DNA of 64,000 nt from Bellilinea sp. (GTDB taxonomy: Bacteria; Chloroflexota; Anaerolineae; Anaerolineales; Anaerolineaceae): contig BPHQ01000001.1 in assembly GCA_026003615.1 (NCBI GenBank), positions 558,001-622,000 on the forward strand. The letters run 5' to 3'. How positions within the stretch are numbered: the stretch's first letter is position 1; each line of letters begins with the position of its first letter. Below the pieces are notes generated by a model, which saw only the letters and a program-made list of their open reading frames with translations, did no database searches and was not told the DNA's origin. Below are positions 48,471 to 56,095 of this stretch, piece by piece. A program made the translations under genes and the position numbers.

Positions 48471-50252
48471 TTATTCAATGACAACCGCATTGAAGTTACA
48501 GACTTGCATACAAATACCACAACGGATGCAGGTGTCTGGGTCAATCACATGGGTTTGGCGGCGCTCACCGCTAATTGCGTTGACCGGGCAGTTTCGGGCG
48601 CACACCGTACAACCGGTGCAGGCATCGGGTAGAATTTCGTAACGGATAAGAGCACGGCAGACTTTTGCCGGGCAGCGTTTTTCGTAAATATGGGCTTCGT
48701 ACTCATCTCGGAAGTAGCGAAGCGTGCTGACCACCGGGTTCGGTGCACCTTGACCTAATCCGCAAAGACTGTTGGTGCGGATTTCCTGACAGAGATTTTC
48801 GAGCAATTCAATGTCGCCATCCTGCCCTTTGCCGTCGCAAATCCGGGTTAAGATTTCCAGAATTCGGCGTGTACCGACCCGGCAGGGGGTGCACTTTCCG
48901 CAGCTTTCATCCTGGGTAAAGTCCATAAAGTAGCGGGCAACATCTACCATGCAGGTGTCTTCATCCAGGACGATCATTCCGCCGGAGCCCATGATCGTAC
49001 CCGCCTGAGCCAGGGATTCGTAATCAAGCGGGAGGTCAAGATACTCAGCCGGGACACAACCGCCCATCGGACCGCCGATTTGGACAGCCTTGAAAGCCTT
49101 ACCATCTTTGATGCCGCCGCCAACATCATAAATAATTTCGCGAAGGCTGATTCCCAAAGGAACTTCGATCAAACCGGTGTGATTGAGATCACCGGCCAGT
49201 GCAAATGTTTTTGTACCTTTGCTTTTTTCGGTACCGTAACTGGCGTACCATTCCGGCCCTTTAAGAATGATTTGCGGGATGTTGGCGTAGGTTTCAACAT
49301 TGTTCACATTCGTTGGTTTGTTCCATAATCCCTGCACAGCCGGGAATGGGGGACGTGGGCGTGGTTCGCCACGGCGGCCTTCGATCGAGGCGATCAGCGC
49401 AGTTTCTTCACCGCATACAAACGCCCCGGCGCCCATGCGTACTTCAAGGTCAAAGTCGAAGCCACTGCCAAGAATATCCTTGCCTAACAAGCCCAGATTG
49501 CGGGCTTGCTGGATAGCGATGTTGAGGGTGGATACCGCCACCGGATACTCAGCACGGCAGTAGATATACCCCTGATGAGCGCCGATGGCGTAGGCAGCAA
49601 TGATCATCCCTTCGATCACGGAATGCGGGTCACCTTCAAGAACTCGGCGGTTCATGAACGCACCGGGGTCTCCTTCATCGGCGTTACACACCACATACTT
49701 AATTTCACCCGGTGCCTGGCGGGTAAACTGCCACTTTTTACCGGTAGGAAAACCAGCCCCACCGCGCCCGCGCAGCCCGGATTTGAGAACGGTATCAATG
49801 ACTTCTTCCGGTGTCATTTCGGTAAGGACTTTGGCAAGAGCTTGATAGCCATCTTCGGCGATGTAGTCCTCGATATTTTCCGGGTCAATTTTTCCACAAT
49901 TGCGCAGGACAATACGAACTTCTTTTTGAGTGGGGGCGCCAAGTTCTTCATCCACTATTTTGGTGGTGGGCATCTGGAATTTATTGACAACCCGGCCCTT
50001 GAGGAAATGTTCCTCAACAAGATAAGGGACATCATCAGGGGTCACACCGACGTAATGGACCCCCTCCGGATACACCATCATCTCCGGGCCTAAACTGCAT
50101 CCACCAATACGAGAGGTTTCCAGTACCTGAACTTCATCAATCAGACCGGTGGCAACAAGTTCATCTTGCAAGGCATCCACCAGCTCATGGGCACCTTTTT
50201 GAAGACATTCTGGATCTACACAGACTAAGACGTGTGAGCGATAGTATTTCAT
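48471..50252 (-). CDS. NuoF-like flavoprotein of HydB/HndC type
   Basis: The 593-residue protein has a thioredoxin-like N-terminal domain, the NADH/FMN core (LRGRGGAGFPTG, ADEGDPGAF, GAGAFVCGEETALI), the SCGKCTPCR cluster and a C-terminal pair of [4Fe-4S] motifs (CTGCTVCARNCP and CIRCGICMQVC). This is the architecture of HydB of bifurcating [FeFe] hydrogenases and of related NuoF subunits in bifurcating formate dehydrogenase complexes. Of the four usual N-terminal cysteine ligands only three are seen. The ATG at 50252 follows AAAGG; a TTG at 50261 is possible. Confidence 0.92.
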   Translation of the reverse strand: MKYYRSHVLVCVDPECLQKGAHELVDALQDELVATGLIDEVQVLETSRIGGCSLGPEMMVYPEGVHYVGVTPDDVPYLVEEHFLKGRVVNKFQMPTTKIVDEELGAPTQKEVRIVLRNCGKIDPENIEDYIAEDGYQALAKVLTEMTPEEVIDTVLKSGLRGRGGAGFPTGKKWQFTRQAPGEIKYVVCNADEGDPGAFMNRRVLEGDPHSVIEGMIIAAYAIGAHQGYIYCRAEYPVAVSTLNIAIQQARNLGLLGKDILGSGFDFDLEVRMGAGAFVCGEETALIASIEGRRGEPRPRPPFPAVQGLWNKPTNVNNVETYANIPQIILKGPEWYASYGTEKSKGTKTFALAGDLNHTGLIEVPLGISLREIIYDVGGGIKDGKAFKAVQIGGPMGGCVPAEYLDLPLDYESLAQAGTIMGSGGMIVLDEDTCMVDVARYFMDFTQDESCGKCTPCRVGTRRILEILTRICDGKGQDGDIELLENLCQEIRTNSLCGLGQGAPNPVVSTLRYFRDEYEAHIYEKRCPAKVCRALIRYEILPDACTGCTVCARNCPVNAISGERRQTHVIDPDTCIRCGICMQVCNFNAVVIE

Positions 50253-50298
50253 AGCTGTCAACCTTTAGCCCAACATACATGATTTACCAATAAGCACC

Positions 50299-50667
50299 TT
50301 ACACCTGAATGACGTATTCTTTCAATACATTCCCATTCTTGACGTGTTCTTTCATGATCTGGCGGGCAACATCCGGTGAGACTTTACCATAAGTCACTTT
50401 GGGTTGGTCTCCTACCACTACTTGAACAATCGGTTCTTTTTCGCACAAACCGATACAACCGGTTTGAGTGACAATTATCCCTTCGAGATTCTCGTTCTGA
50501 ATGGTTTCAAGAATAGCCTTCATGGCGTCGCGGGCTCCAGCGGCAATACCGCAGGTGCCCATTCCCACAATTACTTGAACCTGTCCGGATGCAGTTTTAA
50601 CCTTACGTTTTTCCAGGGCTTCTTCGCGGATTCTTTTTAGATCGTCTAGACTTTTGATGGTCGGCAT
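50299..50667 (-). CDS. Thioredoxin-like [2Fe-2S] ferredoxin, HndB-like
   Basis: The 122-residue protein has a GMGTCGIAAGA loop, then VTQTGCIGLCEKEP with a CxxxC pair, the pattern of thioredoxin-fold [2Fe-2S] ferredoxins encoded with HndABCD and HydABC systems. It may be a subunit or electron shuttle for the flavoprotein encoded 46 bases downstream. GAGGAG precedes the ATG. Confidence 0.88.
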   Translation of the reverse strand: MPTIKSLDDLKRIREEALEKRKVKTASGQVQVIVGMGTCGIAAGARDAMKAILETIQNENLEGIIVTQTGCIGLCEKEPIVQVVVGDQPKVTYGKVSPDVARQIMKEHVKNGNVLKEYVIQV

Positions 50668-50711
50668 GGCAAATCTCCTCTCTCTACGGATTGATGAAAA
50701 AGTTCATCGGG

Positions 50712-51266
50712 TTAATGGACAGATGTAGTTTGAAGTGAATGAATAGTGTTTTCCAGCAATTCTCGCAAATACGAAAGAACCAGTGGATCGGAAAGAGGGA
50801 TATCCTGCAATTCCTGCTTAATTTGCTGATCATCCAATTCGAAAGTTTCCCGATCCACACTGTAATGAAATACCCAGTGTATTTGTGGATTTCCTACCAA
50901 CAAGGTGAGAAATGTTCCGGCAACATCACCTAGCGGCATTCGGTCAATGTGGCTCCGTTGAAATTCAACTTCTACGAGTGTTCCTTCACCGGGTCTGGAT
51001 TGAATTCTTAACCAGCCGTTGCATGCTTCGGCAGCGGCTTTCAGGAGAGGAATTCCCAACCCAACCTTGCGGGTGGTGCGGGTAGTCACAAAGGGGTCGG
51101 TTACTTTTTTGACCATTTCCTCGTCCATTCCTTTACCATCATCCTGAACACTGAGATACAATCGGTCGGCAGCAGTGTCTTCATGGATGGTGATGGTGAT
51201 GTTTTTTGCGCCGGCGGAGATGCTGTTCTCGGCAATATCCAGCAGATGAAGGGAAAGTTCTCTCAC
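50712..51266 (-). CDS. GHKL ATPase domain protein (histidine-kinase-like, no DHp domain)
   Basis: The 184-residue protein is a lone GHKL ATP-binding domain: N box LDIAENSISAGA at 9-20, G1 box VQDDGKGMD and G2 box VGLGIPLLKAAAE. There is no phosphoacceptor histidine domain or receiver. Proteins of this type occur next to hydABC in Thermotoga-like clusters. It starts with GTG overlapping the NuoE stop (GTGA). A regulatory role on the complex is inferred only from context. Confidence 0.85.
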   Translation of the reverse strand: MRELSLHLLDIAENSISAGAKNITITIHEDTAADRLYLSVQDDGKGMDEEMVKKVTDPFVTTRTTRKVGLGIPLLKAAAEACNGWLRIQSRPGEGTLVEVEFQRSHIDRMPLGDVAGTFLTLLVGNPQIHWVFHYSVDRETFELDDQQIKQELQDIPLSDPLVLSYLRELLENTIHSLQTTSVH

Positions 51267-51778
51267 TGCTTGTTATCCTGAATGGTACGTAGAACCTGAG
51301 GGAATTTATTCGGGCGCAGCCGCCCAACAATTTTGTCATCTACGACTACGACAGGCGCTTGACTGCAAGCGCCAACACAACGGCATACTTCCAAAGTTAT
51401 TTCACCATCGGGTGTGGTTTGGCCGGGTTCAACGCCCAGCAGTGACTTGGCTTTGTCAATTAACTGGGGCATACCGCCAACATAACAGGCAGTACCCATG
51501 CAGAATTTGATGGTGTGCTTGCCGCGCGGAGTGGTGGTGAAGAAAGAGTAAAATGATACTACCCCATGTACTGAACTGACCGGGACATGCAGTTTGTCTG
51601 CCACGTATTGCTGCATGGCTTCAGAAATGAAACCAATCCGGCTTTGAAGTTCGTTTAGTACAACCATGGTGGCACCGGGCAGGTTCTTGTTTTTCTCCAA
51701 AATCTCATCAATCAGTTTTTTTTGTTCGGGGTTTGCCAGAGGATCATTGGCCGGTATGGAAGGTTTGGTGTTTAACAT
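51263..51778 (-). CDS. NuoE-like [2Fe-2S] subunit (HndA/HydC type)
   Basis: The 171-residue NuoE homologue has ligands FCMGTACYVGG and CRCVGACSQAP. It is the first structural gene after the regulatory set and is expected to pair with the 593-residue NuoF. A GGAGTAACCT ribosome binding site precedes the ATG. A Rex-like palindrome lies 111-128 bases upstream of the start. Confidence 0.93.
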   Translation of the reverse strand: MLNTKPSIPANDPLANPEQKKLIDEILEKNKNLPGATMVVLNELQSRIGFISEAMQQYVADKLHVPVSSVHGVVSFYSFFTTTPRGKHTIKFCMGTACYVGGMPQLIDKAKSLLGVEPGQTTPDGEITLEVCRCVGACSQAPVVVVDDKIVGRLRPNKFPQVLRTIQDNKQ

Positions 51779-51888
51779 AGGTTACTCCGATAACAAATTG
51801 GACGAAAATGGTAGAATTAATCGCGGCTAATCACTCAAAAGTGTACTCAGATACTTATCGTAAAGTAATTACCAAATGTCATCATTCC

Positions 51889-51906
51889 TTGTGAAAGTTG
51901 TAACAA
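51889..51906. promoter_or_regulatory. Candidate Rex operator
   Basis: TTGTGAAAGTTGTAACAA is an 18-base imperfect palindrome. Its left arm TTGTGAA equals the Rex half-site and its right arm GTAACAA differs at two positions from the inverse. Rex represses fermentative and hydrogenase genes when NADH/NAD+ is low. It lies in the 142-base gap upstream of the NuoE gene. A weak ATGACA-17-GATAAG pair follows on the minus strand. Confidence 0.5.
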
Positions 51907-51920
51907 ACGAAATTGCCTGT

Positions 51921-52682
51921 TTATACCTCGGTAAGAGTGGTGCTGGAGAGGATACGATGGGAGCGGCCCTGATCGCCGCGCAACGCCAGACGAATTTCTT
52001 GAAGGGTGGGGGAATGGAGAGTGAACTGATTCAGCCCTAAAATTTCATCCAGACGATGAGCATCGCCGCTCTGGATGAGCAGATAATTTTGTAAGGCTGG
52101 ATATATTTTAACCGCTTCTGCCGGTTTTAGGTGACGTGAAATTTCCATTATTTCTAATGGAATATCGGTTGGGGGCATTCCCAGAATGGGTAACAAACCG
52201 TTGGCTGTGCGGTTGACGTGGGCAGGAATAAACAATCCATCCAGTTTTGTCACCAGATGAAATGCTTCTTCCAGACTCAAATTGATTGAATTGAGAAGCA
52301 ACCTCTCTTCTCGCCGGATGAAATCACCATTGGCATCTACGATTAACTGATCACCAAAATAGTCGGCACGGTTGGGAATTTCCGGCAGGTGTCGGTCAAC
52401 AATCTCCTGCCAGGTCATTGCTTGTTCAAGGGTATCGAAAAGGCACAGGGAGTGAACTTCTTCCCGGGTTTGAACTTCCATACCGGGCAGTACGATTAAA
52501 TCAGTGCCCTCAGCAGCCTTTTGCACTGCGGATATGTTTGCCGTTGCATTGTGATCGGTTATAGCAATGAGAGAAATACCCTTTTCCAGGCATTCCATGA
52601 CGATCAAGGGGGGCAGCATTTCAATCTCCGCACAGGGGGAGAGAACGGTATGAATGTGCAATTCTGCCCGATAAGTTTTCAA
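51921..52682 (-). CDS. PHP domain phosphoesterase-like protein
   Basis: The 253-residue PHP-fold protein has HIHTVLSPC near the N-terminus, ITDHN, PGMEV and a late SGDAHR motif, giving most of the PHP metal ligands. PHP domains hydrolyse phosphoesters; a homologue stands beside hydABC in Thermotoga-like genomes. It starts at TTG with GGAGG 5 bases upstream. Substrate and role in the cluster are unknown. Confidence 0.87.
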   Translation of the reverse strand: MKTYRAELHIHTVLSPCAEIEMLPPLIVMECLEKGISLIAITDHNATANISAVQKAAEGTDLIVLPGMEVQTREEVHSLCLFDTLEQAMTWQEIVDRHLPEIPNRADYFGDQLIVDANGDFIRREERLLLNSINLSLEEAFHLVTKLDGLFIPAHVNRTANGLLPILGMPPTDIPLEIMEISRHLKPAEAVKIYPALQNYLLIQSGDAHRLDEILGLNQFTLHSPTLQEIRLALRGDQGRSHRILSSTTLTEV

Positions 52683-52727
52683 AAAGAACCTCCCGGTTTG
52701 GGAGTGTAGATTTCTTTGGCGATTAAG

Positions 52728-53066
52728 TCAGCGGATGCCCAATTCCCATAACCTGCCCACTACCCGGTAGGTATCCTGTTGACTGGACAAAAGAGTTACC
52801 CCTTCTTCATTAGCCTTTTGGATGGTTGCTTCATCGGGCTGTGCCCCTTCGGTGATAATGATGGCACTCAATTCCAGCAAGGCAGCCACGGCTACGATAT
52901 TACTATGGGCTTGCAGGGTTACCCACAACCCTCCACGCGAGGCTCCAGTCATGACACAGGATAACAAGTCTGCCGCATAACCGGTAGTTGGGTGAATTTC
53001 ATGGAACGGTTTCTGTTCGGTTAACACTCGTAGATCAAGCGACTGGATGATTTGTTCCAGATTCAT
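52728..53066 (-). CDS. DRTGG domain protein
   Basis: The 112-residue protein resembles the DRTGG domain, with the SCVMTGASRGGLWVT segment and a Rossmann-like LSAIIITEGAQPDE portion. DRTGG domains accompany CBS domains in regulators and in phosphotransacetylases; their ligand is not well known. The ATG at 53066 follows GGAGG; the longer frame to 53162 overlaps the neighbour. A second DRTGG gene lies at 54092. Confidence 0.78.
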   Translation of the reverse strand: MNLEQIIQSLDLRVLTEQKPFHEIHPTTGYAADLLSCVMTGASRGGLWVTLQAHSNIVAVAALLELSAIIITEGAQPDEATIQKANEEGVTLLSSQQDTYRVVGRLWELGIR

Positions 53067-53077
53067 ATCTTTTCCTC

Positions 53078-54073
53078 CTAAGATTTGGCAGCATGTCCTT
53101 CGCCGACGGTGTCTTCTTTTTTGAGGAAGATTTTCATCCGAAGGCGGGTGCCTTTTCCCCATACCGATTCCAGTTTCATAATGTCCACACAGCGGGAAAT
53201 GTTGACCAGTCCCATGCCAGCCCCAAAGCCGAGTTCTCGTACTTTCTCGCTGGCGGTGGAATAACCGGGTTTCATGGCTAATTCCACATCTTGAATGCCC
53301 GGCCCGCTGTCATAGACATCAATTGAAATCTGGTGAGGTTCTATTTCAACCCGAATTACTCCACCCTCTGTGGTGTGGATGATCAGATTCATCTCGGCTT
53401 CGTAAGTGGCAATTCCACAGCGGCGGGCAATTTGCGGGCTGGCACCCATGCGGCTGAGCGCTCGTTTGATTTTTGAAGAAGCTTCTCCGCCATGAGTAAA
53501 ATCGCCGGCTTTGATGTTGTAACGCAGTATCAGGCTGGTTCGTTCGGATTCAATATCTTCGAATAAGTGAGAGGCGCGATAGCGGCGGACTTCCTCGGTC
53601 TGATAATCCTGTTGAAGGGCTTTGAGCAATCCGCGGGTGATGTCTCCCTTCGTCAGGATGCCAATCAGTTGGCCTTCCTTGTTGACCACTGGTAGTCTGC
53701 CAACTTTGGTGCTTACAAAAACTTTCAGGGCTTCCACTACCGGGTCGTCACCCTTGACGGTGAAAGGATTGCGGGTCATGTAATTTTGAATTTCCGACTC
53801 GAGGTCAGACTTAATCAGGCAGCGAATCAGGTCTTCGATACTGATAATCCCAATTAACTTTCCCTCTTCGACGATTGGAGCCCCAGAAATTCTCGCCACG
53901 CGGAATTGTTCCAGCACTTCTTGCATTTTCATGCTGGTGGTCATCGTGATCGGATTAGGGGTCATCACTTCTTGAACTTTGATTTCGTAAGCCAGTTCTT
54001 CGACCCGCGTAATGTTTTCTGCTTCCTGATCACTGATGAGGCTGGATTTTTGAAGAGGGGTTTGTTCGGGCAT
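53078..54073 (-). CDS. CBS pair plus GHKL ATPase (anti-sigma-like) regulator
   Basis: The 331-residue protein has two tandem CBS motifs at about 30-150 (VMTPNPITM and YMTRNPFTV) and a C-terminal GHKL ATPase of the anti-sigma-factor type (about 190-320, VYDSGPGI and ELGFGAGMGLVNI). CBS pairs bind adenine nucleotides, so the protein may read energy state and act on a partner. No sigma factor or anti-anti-sigma gene is adjacent. The start is ATG 54073; TTG 54079 is in frame. Confidence 0.87.
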   Translation of the reverse strand: MPEQTPLQKSSLISDQEAENITRVEELAYEIKVQEVMTPNPITMTTSMKMQEVLEQFRVARISGAPIVEEGKLIGIISIEDLIRCLIKSDLESEIQNYMTRNPFTVKGDDPVVEALKVFVSTKVGRLPVVNKEGQLIGILTKGDITRGLLKALQQDYQTEEVRRYRASHLFEDIESERTSLILRYNIKAGDFTHGGEASSKIKRALSRMGASPQIARRCGIATYEAEMNLIIHTTEGGVIRVEIEPHQISIDVYDSGPGIQDVELAMKPGYSTASEKVRELGFGAGMGLVNISRCVDIMKLESVWGKGTRLRMKIFLKKEDTVGEGHAAKS

Positions 54074-54091
54074 GGCCAAATTGATAATAGA

Positions 54092-54469
54092 TTAATTGGC
54101 GAAACAATCCTGATCGCTGACCGGTCTTTCAAGGCAGCTCAAACCGGCTTGATAGAGAATCCCGCAGGCTTCAAACATGCCATAGGGAGTGCTGATGAGC
54201 GGAATGCGCTCGTTTTCTGCCAGTTGTACGGTTTCTGCCGGTGGGGTTTTCCCGCGGACAAGGACAATTGCGAGAACATCCGCCATCATTGCTGTGCGCA
54301 CAACTTGCGGGTTACACAAACCTGTGAGTAAGACGGCCTGAGGTTGAATGGAAGCCAGCACATCGCTCATCAGGTCGGCTCCGCCCGCTCCTTTGATTTC
54401 GATTTCCATATTAACTTTGGAATTGAGAACTCTGCCGTTCAGTTTTTGGACGATTTCATTCAGTTTCAT
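54092..54469 (-). CDS. DRTGG domain protein (first gene of the hydrogenase/formate block)
   Basis: The 125-residue protein is similar in plan to the 112-residue DRTGG protein: GAGGADLMSDVLASI and a Rossmann-like half with VLAIVLVRGKTP. It begins the 23-kb leftward block; its promoter was not resolved in the 221-base gap to hisS, where GTTAAT and ATTAAC flank CTAGTTAGTCAAC as a small inverted repeat. The function is unknown; the context is regulatory. Confidence 0.75.
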   Translation of the reverse strand: MKLNEIVQKLNGRVLNSKVNMEIEIKGAGGADLMSDVLASIQPQAVLLTGLCNPQVVRTAMMADVLAIVLVRGKTPPAETVQLAENERIPLISTPYGMFEACGILYQAGLSCLERPVSDQDCFAN

Positions 54470-54690
54470 GACATTGCCTGTTGGGGAGAAGGTTCTAACG
54501 GGGTTTTCCCGAAAGTTTGTGCGTTAATCTAGTTAGTCAACATTAACATAATTTGAGCAATTTGATAAGTGTTAAATTTCCTATCCTTAAATCCCATTTG
54601 TCACGCAGAAGAACCGTTAAACATCGGACAAAAAAGACAGGACATGTTAAAATGATAGACCATATAACAAGGGAGAGGATGTAGACAAGT

Positions 54691-55962
54691 ATGGAAAAAA
54701 TCATACCTTCGGTAAAAGGAACTCGCGATTTTTATCCTGAAGAAATGGCCATTCGTTCCTGGCTGTATCAAACCCTTCGGGAAGTCTCGGAATCTTTTGG
54801 ATATCAGGAATACGATGGACCTTTTCTAGAAAAAATTGATCTTTACGCTGCCAAATCAGGCGAGGAACTGGTCAAAGAACAGGCATTCGTTTTCCCGGAC
54901 CGGGGAGGCGATTTAATTACCCTGCGCCCTGAGTTAACCCCTTCTTTGGCGCGCATGGTGGCTCAGCGCCAGAGGCAGTTGACCTTTCCCCTGCGATGGT
55001 GGTCGTTTGGGCCGTTTTGGCGTTATGAACGTCCTCAAAAAGGTCGGACACGTGAGTTCTTCCAGTGGAATATTGATTTGATTGGGGCGAATTCACCCGA
55101 ATCGGATGCCGAACTGGTGGCGATTTGTGTGGCGTTTTTCAAAAAAACCGGTTTGAAGCCGGATCAGGTTGGGGTTTTTGTCAATGACCGGCGGTTGATG
55201 GATGCCGAGTTAGAAAATTTGAGAATCACCAACCCGGAAATGAAAAAACAGGTGTTCCGTTTGATTGACCGGCGAGATAAAATGCGCCCGGAGGATTGGG
55301 CGGCATATGCCATCGAGGTTGGATTGAGCGTTGATCAGTTTGAGGGGTTGAAAGCCATCCTCGATAATAAAGAACTATGGAAGAACTCCCCTGACATGCA
55401 GCGCTTTTTTGAAGCCTTGCGAGCGATGGGAGCGGATGAATATGTTCACTACAACCCTCAGGTGATTCGTGGATTGGAATACTACACCGGTACCGTATTT
55501 GAAGCCTACGATCTGGCGCGGGACGGGCGTGCCATTCTAGGCGGGGGACATTACGACAATCTGGTCGCGGATGTGGGGGGAGAGCCGCTACCGGGGGTGG
55601 GCTTTGCCATGGGGGATGTGATGATCGGTCTGGTTTTGCAAAAATATGGCTGCCTGCCGCCCTTGGGAATTTCCCCCGCTGATGTGTTGGTGACAGTCTT
55701 TGATGAAACTTTGTTGATTGAATCTCAGAAAGCGGCCCGCCAATTCCGAGAAATGGGATTGAAAACAATTGGCTATACCGAAGTGGTACGGCTGCCGCGT
55801 CAGTTGAAATTTGCCGACCGCATGAATATTCGCTTTGTGGCTATTGTAGGACCGGATGAAGCCGCGGCCGGTCAGGTTACCGTGAAGGATTTAGTCAGAG
55901 GCGAACAATTTACGACCACTGTTCTCGATGCCGGTGAGTTAATCAAGAAAATGCTTGCATAA
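54691..55962 (+). CDS. hisS: Histidyl-tRNA synthetase
   Basis: The 423-residue class II synthetase has motif 1 with GTRDFYPEEM, the HisRS signature RGLEYYTGTVFEAYD and motif 3 LPGVGFAMGDV. The C-terminal anticodon-binding domain is at about 325-420. It charges tRNA-His, whose gene starts 35 bases after its stop. The start is ATG with GGGAGAGG about 12 bases upstream, a long spacing. The catalytic HisA motif argues for a true synthetase and not HisZ. Confidence 0.95.
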   Translation: MEKIIPSVKGTRDFYPEEMAIRSWLYQTLREVSESFGYQEYDGPFLEKIDLYAAKSGEELVKEQAFVFPDRGGDLITLRPELTPSLARMVAQRQRQLTFPLRWWSFGPFWRYERPQKGRTREFFQWNIDLIGANSPESDAELVAICVAFFKKTGLKPDQVGVFVNDRRLMDAELENLRITNPEMKKQVFRLIDRRDKMRPEDWAAYAIEVGLSVDQFEGLKAILDNKELWKNSPDMQRFFEALRAMGADEYVHYNPQVIRGLEYYTGTVFEAYDLARDGRAILGGGHYDNLVADVGGEPLPGVGFAMGDVMIGLVLQKYGCLPPLGISPADVLVTVFDETLLIESQKAARQFREMGLKTIGYTEVVRLPRQLKFADRMNIRFVAIVGPDEAAAGQVTVKDLVRGEQFTTTVLDAGELIKKMLA

Positions 55963-55984
55963 AGCCGCATGGCTGTGATAGAAT
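55955..55984 (+). promoter_or_regulatory. Possible tRNA-His promoter
   Basis: TTGCAT (55955-55960) and TAGAAT (55979-55984), 18 bases apart, overlap the hisS stop and would start transcription about 7 bases before the tRNA. Cotranscription from hisS is the alternative. Confidence 0.4.
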
Positions 55985-55997
55985 TCGGATGCTTTAC

Positions 55998-56070
55998 GGT
56001 GGCTGTAGCTCAATGGCAGAGCACCTGACTGTGGATCAGGTGGTTGTGGGTTCGACCCCCATCAGCCACC
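55998..56070 (+). tRNA. tRNA-His (GTG anticodon)
   Basis: A full cloverleaf folds from this sequence: acceptor GTGGCTG/CAGCCAC, D arm GCTC/GAGC, anticodon stem CCTGA/TCAGG with loop CTGTGGA, and a T arm with TTCGACC. The extra G at 55998 faces discriminator C at 56070, the G-1:C73 pair that HisRS requires. CCA is not encoded. Seven T residues follow at 56073-56079. It lies 35 bases after hisS. Confidence 0.97.
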
Positions 56071-56095
56071 CCTTTTTTTAAGAAATCATCTTTCC

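Noticed and set aside
40535-51778. Respiratory complex I fragment
   Set aside because: NuoE, NuoF and NuoG-like proteins are present but no membrane Nuo subunits (A, H, J-N) or NuoBCD; the company of HoxHY, FdhA and Hyp proteins points to a soluble hydrogenase/formate dehydrogenase.
54470-54690. Riboswitch or T-box leader before hisS
   Set aside because: A T-box was considered because hisS is a synthetase gene, but no T-box bulge sequence, specifier stem or terminator is visible in the 221-base gap.
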